Part shown: in pieces, positions 12,026-22,764 of the stretch
Numbering within the stretch: the stretch's first letter is position 1
How the letters are laid out: each line of letters opens with the position of its first letter
Source of the DNA: Apodemus sylvaticus
Lineage: Eukaryota; Chordata; Mammalia; Rodentia; Muridae
Length of the DNA: 64,000 nt
NCBI RefSeq assembly: GCF_947179515.1
Contig: NC_067488.1
Span: forward strand, 29,414,039-29,478,038
Direction: 5' to 3'
Position numbers and translations under genes: made by a program
Notes under the pieces: generated by a model
Told to the model about the DNA's origin: nothing
Database searches by the model: none
Seen by the model: only the letters and a program-made list of their open reading frames with translations

Positions 12026-12175
12026 ACAACTTGCTGGTAGGATTTTTTTATTTTGAACGAATAAAATTGGAAGTGCAGACAGACTCCATATTCAACAATG
12101 GCTTGCTTTCTCTCTCCCCCTTAATGTCCTTCTAACCCTTTTATTGTACTTTATCGAAAACAAAACAAAACATGT

Positions 12176-12372
12176 AGTTCTTTTGGTAGAGTGCTAGGCC
12201 AGCATGCATAAGGCTCTTGGTTGTTCAGTTCCCAACTGGATATAAAGTTGGGCACATGAGTCTAATTCCACAGCTTTGCAGGTAGAAACAGGAGATACCT
12301 AGTAAGTTCTAAGCTAACCTAGGTTATGTGAGATCCTGACTGAAACACAGAAAGAAACAACAACAACAAAAG
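12176..12372 (+). repeat. ID_B1 (B4-group) composite SINE
   Basis: An ID-like head (ggtagagtgctaggccagca, cataaggctcttggttgttc) is fused to a B1-like body (aaagttgggcacatgagtct, gtgagatcctgactgaaac) and ends in a CAA-rich tail. The ID-plus-B1 fusion defines this rodent SINE class. Confidence 0.7.
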
Positions 12373-12507
12373 TGGCCATAAATACACCAACATTAGGGAG
12401 ACAAAGATAGTCATCAGAGGAATTTGCTAAACCACCACTACTAGGTTGGTAAGGCACAATAAAAACAAGGCTTGGAAACTCTGAATACCCAAGACACAAT
12501 TCTCATA

Positions 12508-12700
12508 TTAAATGGCTCCCAAGAAGAAGCAAGGAGAGGTCCCAGATCCTGAAAAGGCTTGTTCCAGCATTGTAGGGGAGTACCAGGACAGAGAAGTAGG
12601 AGGAGGTTAAAGGGAAAATCATTTAGAATGTAAACATAGAATATAGAAAATAAAAAATATAATAATAATTATAATATAATAATAATAATAATAAAAAAAC
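12508..12700 (+). repeat. L1 3' end with AAT-rich tail
   Basis: The order ggcttgttccagcattgtag, gggagtaccaggacagagaa, then aaaatcatttagaatgtaaa and an A/AAT tail parallels the mouse L1 3' UTR end (ccccagtgtaggggaatacc, catttgaaatgtaaataaag). It is a severely 5'-truncated copy; the tail has become (AAT)n. Confidence 0.6.
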
Positions 12701-12797
12701 AAGCTCATCCCTTTAAAGGCAATCTGCCGTTTTACAGAAGGCCTCTTAGGTAGAATACTTTCTACATGCAGAACGTTCCTTTGCTTGAACACCACAC

Positions 12798-12800
<3 letters not shown>

Positions 12801-12841
<41 letters not shown>
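12801..12841 (+). repeat. (CA)n microsatellite
   Basis: Pure CA run of about 20 units. Confidence 0.97.
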
Positions 12842-12844
<3 letters not shown>

Positions 12845-14317
12845 ACTGTCAGTCTTCTCTCTTAGGAAGAAATAAGGTGGGAGGCTCAGAGAGTAAGACT
12901 CTTAAGTATCTCTCTCTGCTGATGTAGGAAAATTCCAACAATTGCCATTTAGAATGTTGCCTGGGGTAAGATGAAGCTAAACACTGCGTGCTGGAGCGAG
13001 ATAAAAGTTATCGCTATTGGACTTGACTGCAGTTTAACCCCAAGGTCACTAGGAGGCCAAAGCAGAAGGTAGGGGAGGAATGCTGGCCTTGCAGCCCGCT
13101 CAGCCGGAGGCGAGTGAGTTCATCTGGCCTCTGTCTTAGCGTTCCCACCTAGGAGTTAGGGAGCTGTGTCGGGTAGTACCAGCCCTGCACAGATCAGCTA
13201 TGCCTCTTCGGCCTCCAGCAAGGGAGCAGAGCCTTCTGCCAGGCAGGAAATTAACTCCCTGTGTGACCTGTACCCCTCCTTGCCCACACTGCCTGGCTCC
13301 CTGCTCGCACAAAAGAGTCTTTCAGAACCTGGTTACCTTGAGCTGAACTCTTCAACAAGGCTTTTTGTGTTTTGCCTTTAAGCTCCACAGCAGAAATACC
13401 AGATTCTGCAGTTGCTAAGATTAAGGATTTTTTTTTCCTTCCCTCTTTTCTCTTTGAGCTCAGTTTCTCTTGAGGAGGAAAGACCTAGAGATAGATTACC
13501 GTTTCCTTGGCAAACAGAGGTGGTGGTGGTGGTGGTGGTGGGGTGGGTGGTGGTGGTGGGGGGCTGGGGGAGGGTGCTTGAGCCGCTGGGGCATTTGGAA
13601 GGATTAGCTATGATTCAGACTTCTGCTAATAGTCCTTAGTTACAAGTCCTGTTCAAGTAACACTCATTTTTGTCAGTAACTAAGGCCGACTGCCACCACT
13701 CAGCCTTAAGTGCACACAGAGGGACCATGGAGTTGGAGTAAGCCATAATCTAACATGAATATTTATGTGTTGTTATGCCTTGGTCCAGTTGGCCTGTTTT
13801 CATTTCATGCATTTTCTTTCCATTTATGGTCCTTATTTATTGCAAAGACAGGGCTATTAGCAATATAACCCATCAAGGGAGATTTTCTTTTCCCGCTTTT
13901 TTTTTTCAATATTTTTTTCCTGCTTTCTAATCTATTTCTGGGAAAGTGTGCCAAGACGGCAGCACAACTTACTGCCAAAATCTAAAAGTTTTGTACTCAC
14001 CTTGGTGCTTTGCTACGTGCTTACTACCAATCACAGAGGTGGCCTGAGTCCTGTAGCCAGTAAGCCATGTCATGAACATCAGTCAATATTTAGTGATAGT
14101 AAACAACCAGTCTCTATTTTTTTAAGCAGGGATAGAGGAGATAGCATTTCCATTAATATTAGTATGACTTACTGTAGACCTCAATATGGGGAAAAAATGT
14201 GATTCTCTCGATTCAGTCTCCAGAATGCTAAAAGGATAGTTAGGTGCCATTACACTGGACCCAGGATCAACCTGTCTAGAGTGTTCACTGGGTACCTATG
14301 TTCTGGAATTAGTACAG
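12842..14317. other. Unassigned around a G-rich tract
   Basis: No gene or transposon recognised outside the GGT tract at 13518-13574 (listed separately). T-rich patches occur near 13425 and 13890-13920. Confidence 0.45.
13518..13574 (+). repeat. (GGT)n / G-rich tract
   Basis: Repeated GGT units pass into runs of four to six G separated by single bases. Many G runs within 57 bp make the plus strand a strong G-quadruplex candidate by composition. Confidence 0.92.
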
Positions 14318-14480
14318 TGGCTTCACAGCCCAGTCATGCTGTTGATTTACTCTTTGGTGCTAAGTAGCAGCATTTTGAGACTCTGTTTACTCTTACGGAA
14401 AAATGGAAATGTTAACAGAATCTTCTCCATAGATGTGGTGCATATTAACATGTCTGAAATGTCCACACACTGCTGTTCAC
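14318..14480 (-). repeat. MIR fragment
   Basis: gactctgtttactcttacgg, aaaaatggaaatgttaacag and tggtgcatattaacatg are in the order of the MIR complement (cctcagtttcctcatctg, taaaatggga, aatgagttaatacatg). Old and diverged. Confidence 0.5.
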
Positions 14481-15646
14481 CTGGCCCTCCGTAAGCTTAA
14501 AGGTGGTAATTGCACACATATGACCCTAGCAATCATAGCCTAGGAGGAAGATGAGTTACTAGCAGAGGGAGATTCTTGTCCCAAGATGCTACCTAATACA
14601 ATTTGGAATTAGCTGTTTGGAGCATATCTGCTTGCTTCCATAGCTACAAGCTTCTCAAGTTGAACAGCCGTCAGTATCCCTGCTTTTGTGCTGGAGCTTT
14701 TGAGATCTGTGTGGCTCTTGTCTTGGATTCAAATGATGAAAATGACTCCCTAGGGTTTTTCTTCACACAAGTTCCTGTGTAGAGTTTAAAGGTTTTAGAC
14801 ATGTTGTGTTACTATTTTGACACCCAATGAAGCTCTTGGCAGTGGGAACCACAATCTCAGCACCAAGATTGGTAGCTGTAGTTGTCCTGCAGTATGACCA
14901 CAGGTTTGTTGAAACCTTTGTCATTAAATCCCAAAAGGATACCCTGTCCATCTTTGGATGTCATTCCCTGGAAAGGTCAGAAAGGCCATCAGGTACTAAG
15001 GGCTATGAGAAAGATGGGACAGATACCTAATATGTAGGAACAAAACTGGTTGTTAATTCTCAGTTTCTTGGCAGCAGCCCATGTGCACTAGATGTTAAGT
15101 TATTGAGAGGAACATTTGGATTGAATGAAGAGAGAAGGCTCTTTCTCTCTTTAAATCCCAAGCCAGATCATCTGTAAAATGAGTTTCAGTGAGTAAATTT
15201 TCTATAGTGACAACTATGTCCCATCATCTAGAAGCCATTTTTAAATCGCTAGTCTAAGAATTGTTCATCGTTAAGAAACTAAGTAAGATCCCTTCTGTTC
15301 TTGTGATACATCTGATGCTTAAGCATTTGCAAAAGGCTTTTCGTTTTATATTTGACTTCAGTCCTTCATATATAGGCCATTGGCTGGCCAACAGACAGCT
15401 ACTTTGTCTCTGGCATATGGCATCAGGCTTTCAATATGCATCAGGCTTCAAGAAAGCAACAGTGGCTATTGTTTTTGAGCACCATGTAATCTGGCTGCAA
15501 AAATTAACAAGCAACATTTTAAATAGGACTTGATAGGATTGTAGCAGAAATACAAAGAACACAGGAAGGACAGCTGGCTCTGTCTTAAGAGGAAGAAGCA
15601 CTCCTAGAGGAAAAAGAAGGTCTGCCTGTCCTGTTTGACCTAGCCT

Positions 15647-15647
<1 letters not shown>
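14481..15647. other. Unassigned stretch
   Basis: No gene or repeat recognised. Overlapping frames of 60-67 codons near 14763-15030 have no recognisable motif and are treated as chance. Confidence 0.45.

Positions 15648-15708
<61 letters not shown>
15648..15708 (+). repeat. (GA)n microsatellite
   Basis: GA dinucleotide run with one CAGA interruption, followed by imperfect GAAA-rich sequence. Confidence 0.96.
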
Positions 15709-15710
<2 letters not shown>

Positions 15711-15877
15711 AAGAAAGAGAGAAAGAATGAGCTCTCCCATATCAAAGGTTTGAGTTATGGGACCTCAGGGAAACCTCTAAGGAGACCCTCATTGGGAAAC
15801 AATCCTAGAAGTACAAAAGGGCTAACATGTTCTTCATATCACTGTAGCTAGACTGGGAAGTTGAAAATGTAAAATAT

Positions 15878-16409
15878 CGGTGTTCTGTTCAGGAAATAGT
15901 CCCCCGTGTCCATGTGCTTGAGGCTTTTCCCCACTTTATTTTCAGTTAGTTTCAGTGTACCTGGTTTTATGCAGAGGTCCTTGATTCATTTGTACTTGAA
16001 CTTTGTACAAGGAGATAAGAATGGATCGATTTGCATTCTTCTACATGCTAACTGCCAGTTGAACCAGCACCATTTCTTGAAAATGCTGTCTTTTTTCCCA
16101 CTGGATGATTTTTAGCTCCTTTATCAAAGATCAAGTGATCATAGATGTGTGGGTTTGTTTCTGGGTCTTCAGTTCTATTCCATTGATCTACCTGTCTGTC
16201 ACTGTACCAATACCATGCAGTTTTTATCACAATTGCTCTGAAATATAGCTTGAGGTCAAGGATGGAGATTCCACCAGAAGTTCTTTTATTGTTGAGACTA
16301 GTTTTCGATATCCTGGGTTTTTTGTTATTCCAGATGAATTTGGAAATTGTTGTATCTAACTCTATGAAGAATAGAGTTGGAATTTTGATGGGGATCACAT
16401 TGAATCTGT
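15878..16409 (-). pseudogene. L1 ORF2 C-terminal part, inverted segment
   Basis: On the minus strand this translates as mouse L1 ORF2p downstream of the reverse transcriptase: motifs [20 protein letters not shown] and [18 protein letters not shown] are readable, followed by [13 protein letters not shown]. An open frame runs from 16419 down to 16048; beyond that it is frameshifted. No start codon, endonuclease or RT catalytic region is present. It is a non-functional fragment produced by the 5' inversion. Confidence 0.92.
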
Positions 16410-17180
16410 TAAAGATCAAGAATTGACAAATGGGGCCTCATAAAATTGCAAAGCTTCTGTAAGGCAAAGGACATTGTCAATAGGACAAAACGGCAATCAA
16501 CAGATTGGGAAAAGATCTTTACCAATCCTATATCTGATAGCGGACTAATATCCAATATATACAAAGAATTCAAGAAGTTAGACTACAGAGAACCAAATAA
16601 CCCTATTAAAAATGGGGTACAGAGCTAAGCAAAGAATTCTGAACTGAGGAATACCAAATGGCTGAAAAGCACCTAAAAAATGTTCAACATCCTTAATCTT
16701 CAGGGAACTTCAAATCAAAACAACCCTGAGATTCCACCTCATACCAGGCAGAATGGCTAAGATCAAAAACTCAGGGAACAGCAGATGCTGGTGAGGTTGT
16801 GGAGAAAGAGGAACACTCTTCCATTGCTGGTAGGACTGCAAGCTGGGAAAACCACTGTAGAAATCAGTTTGGCGGTTGCTCAGAAAATTGGGCATAATAC
16901 TACCTGAGTAACCAGCTATACCACTCCTGGGCATATACCCAGAAGATGCTCCAACATATAAGGAGACATGCTCCACTATGTTCATAGCAGCCTTATTTAT
17001 AATAAAGCTTATTTATAATCAGAAACTGGAAAGAACTCAGGTGTCACTCAACAGAGGAATGGATACAGAAAGTGTGGTACATTTACACAATGGAGTACTA
17101 TTCAGTTACTAAAAACAATGAATTCATGAAATTCTTAGACAAATGGATGGAGCTAGAAAATGAGGTAGCCCAATCATAAA
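16410..17180 (+). pseudogene. L1 ORF2 C-terminal end, sense segment
   Basis: Continues L1 ORF2 after the inversion point. LQSFCKAK-like, TDWEKIF and SDSGLISNIYKE motifs are readable at 16446-16628. Frameshifts and stops follow, with remnants matching CGERGTLLH and the AALFI/WKEP region towards the ORF2 C-terminus. Decayed, no coding capacity. The next segment is the L1 3' UTR. Confidence 0.9.
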
Positions 17181-17632
17181 AGAATATATGTGGTATGCAC
17201 TCACTGAGATAATTCACAGACCACATGAAGCTCAAGAAGAAGGAAGACCAAAGTGTGGATACTTTGGTCCTTCTTATAAGGGGGATCAAAATACCCATGG
17301 GAAGAGATACAGAAGAAAGTGTGGATCAGAGACTGAAGAAAAGGCCATCCAGAGACTGCCCCACTTGGGGATCCATCCCAAATACAGGTATCAAACCCAG
17401 ACACTATTGTGGATGCTAACAAGTGCTTGCTGATAGGAGCCTGATAAAACTGTCTCCTGAGAGCTTACTAATACAGAAGTGGATGCTCACAGCCATCCAT
17501 TGGACTGAGCACAGAGTCCCCAGCAGAGGAGCTAGAGAAAGGACCCAAGGAGCTGAGGAGGCTTGTAGCCCCATAGAAGGAACAACAATATGAACCAACC
17601 AGTACCCCTAAAGCTCCCAGATAGTAAACCAC
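17181..17632 (+). repeat. L1 3' UTR, part before the LTR
   Basis: Contains the ORF2-proximal mouse L1 3' UTR landmarks catgaagctcaagaagaagg, cagagactgaagaaaaggcc, atccagagactgcccc and cccatagaaggaacaacaat, and stops at gatagtaaaccac, where the LTR interrupts. The missing continuation resumes at 18030. Confidence 0.9.
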
Positions 17633-18034
17633 TGTCTTAGTCAGGGTTTCTATTCCTGCACAAACATCATGACCATGAAGCAAATTAGGGAGGAAAGGGT
17701 TTATTCAGCTTACAGTTCTGCATTGCTGTTCATCACAAAAGGAAGTCAGGACTGGAACTCAAGCAGGTCAGGAAGCAGAAGCTGATGCAGAAGCCATGGA
17801 GGGATGTTCCTTACTGGTTTGCTTCCCCTGGCTTGCTCAGCCTGCTCTCTTATAGAACCCAAGACTACCAGCCCAGGGATGGCACCACCCACAAGGCCCT
17901 CCCTCCTTGATCACTAATTGAGAAAATGCCCCACAGATGGATCACATGGGGGCTCTTCCCCAACTGAAACTGCTTTCTCTGTCATAGCTCCAACCTGTGT
18001 CAAGTTGACACACAAAACCAGCCAGTACAACCAC
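17628..18034 (-). mobile_element. Solo MaLR (MT/ORR1 group) LTR in the L1
   Basis: The LTR itself is 17633-18029. It begins TG and ends CA, and is flanked by the 5-bp TSD accac (17628-17632 and 18030-18034), as expected for ERVL/MaLR integration. Minus orientation: the start tgtcttagtcagggtttcta is the complement of the usual LTR end, and the far end carries the complement of the U3 start (gtgtcaagttgacacac). The polyadenylation region complement (gaaagggtttattcagctta) is present. No internal region remains, so it is a solo LTR formed by LTR-LTR recombination or an equivalent loss. Subfamily not assigned. Confidence 0.92.
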
Positions 18035-18322
18035 CAACCAACGAGTTCACATTTATAGACCTACGGCTCCAGCTGCATACGTAGCAGAGGATGGCCTTGT
18101 TGGACATCAATGAGAGGAGAGGCCCTTGGTCCTGTGAAGGTTCCATGCCCCAGTGCAGGGGACTGCCAGGACAGGGAAGCAGGAGTGGGTGGGTTGGTGA
18201 GCAGGGGGAGTGGGAAGGGGATAGGGGTTTTCAGAGGGGAAACAAGGAAAGGGGTTAACATTTGAAAATGTACATTAAGAAAATATCTAATTAAAAATAA
18301 AAGTAAAAAGATTAGGAAAAAA
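18030..18322 (+). repeat. L1 3' UTR, distal part and A-rich end
   Basis: Resumes the mouse L1 3' UTR: ggctccagctgcatacgtag, cagaggatggccttgttgga, aggagaggcccttggtcctg, then the G-rich tract (about 18180-18240) and gttaacatttgaaaatgtac with an A-rich end. It is followed directly by the right TSD copy. Confidence 0.92.
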
Positions 18323-18579
18323 GAAAATGTAAAATATTAAGGAGTTACATGATTCAAAACTATGCAAACTTTATTTCAAAGATTGTGACACAAATTCATA
18401 ACAATAGAATATAGAGGCAGTAGACAGTAGAACAAAATAGTGCATACTCAGTACTTGGAGATATATGGAGCATCTGTTTTCACTAATGGCTTTTCTAGTT
18501 TTCCAAATTCTTTTCCAAATAACATGGTTCCTGTATCCAGCCCAGGGCCTAGATAAACTGGTTAAAGCAGAGTTGATGG

Positions 18580-18630
18580 AGATAGATAGAGATAGAAAGA
18601 TAAATGATATATGTATAGGTAGATACATAC

Positions 18631-18672
<42 letters not shown>

Positions 18673-18690
18673 GATAGATAGATAGATGAT

Positions 18691-18765
<75 letters not shown>

Positions 18766-18766
18766 A
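18580..18766 (+). repeat. (GATA)n then (GAAA)n compound array
   Basis: About 110 bp of GATA units with TGATA interruptions switch at about 18691 to about 75 bp of near-pure AAAG units. The reading frames across it are repeat translations. Confidence 0.96.
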
Positions 18767-18819
18767 TATGAAGCATTAGCTTGAGACATGACTGAAAAAC
18801 TGGAAGAAGAAAACATAGC

Positions 18820-19498
18820 TGTTAACTTGACAGGACTAACATTCACTTGGGAAAAGGGAACTTCACCTGAGGAATTGCCTAGATCAGACTGACTGTGTCC
18901 CTGTCTGTCAGACATTTTCTTAATTGATAACTCATATAGAGGGGCTCAGGTTCACTTCTACTGTTGCCATTCCTAGGTAGATGGTCCTGGGTACTATATG
19001 CAGAATTCCTCCATGTTCTCTGATTCAGTTCCTGCTTCCAAATTTCTTCCCTGCAGTTTCCTTCAGTGATGGATTATAAAATGTAAGAGGAATGTGGTGG
19101 TTTGAATATGTTTGGCCCAGGGAGTGGCACTGTTTGAAAGTGTGACCTTGTTGGAAAAAGTGTGCCACTGTGGGCATGGGCTTTAAGACCTTCATCCTAG
19201 CTTTCTGGTAGTCAGACTTCTGCTGTTTGCCTTTGGATAAGGGTGTATCTCTCAGCTCCACCAGCCCTACACCTTCCTGGATACTGCAATGCTTCCTGCT
19301 ATGATGATAATGGACTAAACCTCTGAAACTGTAAGCCTGTCCCATTTAAATGTTTGCCTCTATAAGAATTTCCTTGGTCATAGTGTCTCGGCACAGCAAT
19401 AAAACCCAAACTAAGACAATGAAATAAACCAATTATTCCCACAAGATGGTTTTGATCAGCATTTTTTTTCCCACAACAACAAAACGTAAATTAGGACA
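18820..19498 (+). mobile_element. MaLR LTR split by a second LTR
   Basis: The outer LTR occupies about 18820-19092 and 19419-19498. The 5' part has tgttaacttgacaggac and gaggaattgcctagatcaga with gacattttcttaattgataa. The 3' part has gaaataaaccaattattccc and ends acgtaaattaggaca. The two halves join smoothly if 19093-19418 is removed. It is ERVL-MaLR, ORR1/MT group by structure; subfamily not assigned. Confidence 0.8.
19093..19418 (+). mobile_element. MaLR (MT-type) solo LTR nested in an LTR
   Basis: Starts tgtggtggtttgaatatgtt and ends ctaagaca. It carries the familiar ggcccagggagtggcact, gatgataatggactaaacct and ctgaaactgtaagcc motifs, then the promoter-distal ccttggtcatagtgtct. Flanks aggaa and atgaa could be a 5-bp TSD with one change. 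The length of 326 bp fits an MT-type LTR. Confidence 0.88.
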
Positions 19499-19724
19499 CT
19501 TGGGGAACTATTTGCAGTTCTATTTCTGTGGAGCAGAGAGTATGCAAATGAGTAGCAAAAAGAGCTGTGAATGGAAAGGGGAATTGTAAGTGACTACAAT
19601 GGCAACACTTTCTTTCTCTAGTCAATAGATCAAGTCTTCTAGTGCCCCAAGGTAGAGCTGCCTATGAGTCTTGGTTTGGCCAAGGAAAAATGAACAAATA
19701 TGATGCAGAAGATTATTTTTTATA

Positions 19725-19935
19725 TATGTTTTGACTGTTTAATTTGAAATAATTTCCAGTGTGCACAATATTTCCCATGTCCCCTTGCCCAGGTTCTCCC
19801 AGTGTTACCCTCTAAGATACCCAATGCACAGGTATACCAAAACTGGCCCACCAATGTCCACACAGTAGAGTTAAAGAAGCTGTAGATGTCAGCTCAGGTT
19901 TCCATACTTGTCATTCGTCTTCACAGTGACAGTTC
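19725..19935. repeat. Possible L1ME-type fragment
   Basis: ttgaaataatttccagtgtg, cccatgtccccttgcccagg, taccaaaactggcccaccaa and gtcagctcaggtttccat follow the order of an old mammalian L1 3' region seen as ...acccttcacccagcttcccc, ttaacattggtacaatac, caggatccaatccagg. Very diverged and orientation not assigned. Confidence 0.35.
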
Positions 19936-20234
19936 TCACTCTTCTCTCATGATGTCACATGATGAGCATTCATCAACCCTGTTGTAAATGATCCTAAATC
20001 CAGATTTGTCCACCTTGTAACTTGGTTTTGTGAATGTGGGTCAGACCCACAGTGGCAGTATGTCCATCTCCCTGTGTCCTCTCAGGAGATGTATAACACT
20101 ACTGTGGATGCAGAAGGTTCTTAAGAAATGCCCACACAGGCATTTTTGGTGCTGTTAGAACTAGAAAAGGGCATTGGTATAAGCTCCGAGTACACTTCTG
20201 AATGGCAAGAGACATTTGTCCCAGTTTCTCAGTC

Positions 20235-20415
20235 ACCTTAACACATTGACAGCTAAACCCAGAAGCAGAGTAGCCTAGGTGACATAAATTGGGCCATGGA
20301 TATAGGAGTAGCCCAGCTGAGCTCAGAAGGACTGCCCTACTGAGCCCAGACCAATGTGTTGAACCCTGAAATTGTGAACTAAACAAATGGCTCCGGTTGT
20401 ATTATAACGATTATG
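20235..20415 (+). mobile_element. Possible MLT1-type LTR 3' part
   Basis: gggccatggatataggagta, gcccagctgagctcagaagg, and gaaattgtgaactaaacaaa resemble the MLT1 3' half (gaggccatcttgga, cagcccagttgagcc, gaaactgtgagataataaat). Ancient ERVL-MaLR; boundaries unclear. Confidence 0.4.
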
Positions 20416-21212
20416 ATTGAATCTGTGTATATGTATATAGATGCATGTGTATGTGTGTGTGTGTAAATTTTGACTTATTTTTCCATTAAAACTTCAGTGG
20501 TGTGATATTCCTGGGGATTTAAAATCCATGTGAAGGAATTTAGACTTTAATCTGAGACTGCCATGAGTATTTCAAAGATTTGAAGTCATGAAAGCAGCAG
20601 TATCCAATATATGTTTCAGAAACATTGTTGGATCTAGTCAATGATATTATGTGTCCTTAATTACATTACAAAACGATGAGTTAAGATTGTACATACATAT
20701 GACTTTGAGATTCATAGGATAGAATTTCAAGGCAACCCCCCAAACAACTAGTCTGTTTCACCAACGGCATAGCTAGCTATAACAAACTCTCTCCCCAAAA
20801 TCTTAGTGTTTATACTTAACCCAGGGCCCCTGAAGGGTGGCTTAAAGCAGAGAGGCTAGAAACAAAGATCAGAATGTTCCAATACTGTGGCAGCTTCATC
20901 AATATTGACTGGGAAGAGAATTTCTGGTTTGGCTCCTGCATCAAATTTTGAGTCCTGGGATCTCAGGAAAACCTTTCAGGGGTCTGTTGTTGAGAGAAAA
21001 ATCATAGAAATACACAGGGATGAACTTGGTCTTCTTTATAGCACTATTTTCAATACAAAAGAACATTATTCATGTCTAAAAATAGGAAAACAAAGCTGGA
21101 AAACATTAGGGATCACATTGTCCAAATCCATGCAGATCTGAAGTGTTTCGAGGGTTTTGGCAGAGAACAAGTTCATAACTACAATATATAGAGAGAGCAG
21201 ACAGCAGCAGAC

Positions 21213-21257
<45 letters not shown>

Positions 21258-22489
21258 AGAAATTCTGTTTTCCTCTTTCATAATAGAATTCCAGACTTTT
21301 GACTGGTTACTGACAGGAGACATTATTTCTTTCTAGACTCTGGGATATGAAAACATGACTAAATTCTTGCCGTGTTAGGAGGTCTGGAGTCAGGTGTGTG
21401 GATTGTGAGCTGTCCCCATCTGTGGAGGTGTGCACACACTATTCTTTCTGCTGAAGATGGACTTCCAAATAGGGTGATGGGAGCCAGGAGAGACAACATA
21501 AACCCAGAGCTTATCTAACAGGTTTCTCATGTATGCATAAGACTAATGCATCAATAAACTCATATGACCTCTGTGCTTCTGTGTGTCAGAGGGATACTCA
21601 TTTGAAGCTCTGCGGGGTAATTTGAAATGTATGCATTTAATCCAACTCATGAAAAGTCAAGACTTCACACTCCTATCCCTCCTCTTCATCTGTTAGGTTA
21701 ACTCTGGCCTTATAGGGATCACAAGTGGTATGAAGAGCTAAAGAATGAGGAACCGTGGAAGGATCACAAGTGAGTGTTATAAAGTCTGAATCAACTTAGC
21801 CTGTTGATTTTGAAGACAAGTCTTTTTCTTTCTTTTCTAGTTCTGCTCATCTAGTGGTCTGTTGCTCATTGCTATATTTATAAGTGATCTTGAGAAGAGT
21901 AGATCATATATTACATATGTACACACATAAATATGGATATGCATATATGATATGGGTAATTACTTCCTGTGATTGTGGAGATCAAGAAATAACACTATCT
22001 GTGTCTACAAGGTAGAAAACCTGCACAGTTAATGGTGTGTCATTCAATTTTTCTCTAAATTCATAACAACCAAAAACTGAGTGTCCAAGGGTAAGGGAAA
22101 ATGTATTCCAACTCAAAGAAAAAGGAAGCAATTTGTCCTCACACCTCAGGGCCACCAGGGGCTGGATAATGCCCCTGCCCATTGATGAGGGACAGATCTT
22201 CTTAGCCTGCTGATTGAAATGTTAATCTCTCTTGGAAACACTATATCAGACACACCTGGAAACACTGTTTTATCAGCTCACTGGGATTACATCACCTAAG
22301 CAAAGTGATATGTAAAATTAACCATTGTACTTCCCTCAGAAAGATAGGTAGGGTCTCACACATGAACATTTAGAGAGGACAGAGCCCTACCAATTAACAT
22401 TACTTTGGATTGCTGGCCTTCAGAATTATGATATAATGTATTTCATATTTTTCTCCTTTTAAAATAAAGGCTTACTTAGTCGTAATTTT
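20416..22489. other. Unassigned, AT-rich
   Basis: No gene recognised. A (TTTA)n run is listed separately at 21214-21255. The rest is AT-rich DNA with no named repeat. Confidence 0.45.
21214..21255 (+). repeat. (TTTA)n microsatellite
   Basis: About ten TTTA units. No recognisable SINE body is attached on either side, so the parent element, if any, is lost. Confidence 0.95.
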
Positions 22490-22700
22490 TGTGCATGTAT
22501 GTCATACCAGTGGGAGCTTGTGTATAACATGTGTGCTTTATGTTCTCACAGAAGTCAGAGGGATGGAACCTCTGGAACTGGAGTTTCAAGCAGTTGTGAG
22601 TCACCTAATGTGGGGTGCTGGGAACTGAACCCAGGACCTCATTAGGAGAAGTCAGTGCTCTTAAATGCTGAACCATCTCTTTTGTCAATATTTCAGTTGT
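22490..22700 (-). repeat. B3-type SINE
   Basis: Complement of B3: tcacagaagtcagagggatg, gaacctctggaactggagtt, gttgtgagtcacctaatgtg, gtgctgggaactgaaccc (B box side), and the head complement ctgaaccatctctt. Nearly full length. Confidence 0.88.
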
Positions 22701-22764
22701 TTCAAAGCACCCAGTTAGTGAATCTTTGTGAGTGACAATTTGGAAAACAAATACACGTTCTATA

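Larger units (their letters stand above)
15863..18337 (+). mobile_element. 5'-inverted L1 insertion with 15-bp TSD
   Basis: A perfect direct repeat gaaaatgtaaaatat lies at 15863-15877 and 18323-18337. Between them is one L1 copy. Its distal part (15878-16409) is inverted, and its 3' part (16410-18322) is in sense with an A-rich 3' end. The inverted part ends at the L1 position just before where the sense part begins; roughly 15 bases are missing between them. This is the signature of target-primed reverse transcription with twin priming. Only the C-terminal third of ORF2 and the 3' UTR are present, so it was dead on arrival. A solo LTR later split its 3' UTR. Confidence 0.93.

Noticed and set aside
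12512..12600. Possible processed pseudogene starting atggctcccaagaagaagc
   Set aside because: The following sequence parallels the mouse L1 3' UTR end and runs into its A-rich tail, so an L1 explanation is better.
18549..18915. Phe/Leu/Ser- and Tyr-rich minus-strand frames resembling membrane proteins
   Set aside because: They are the translations of the GAAA and GATA arrays.
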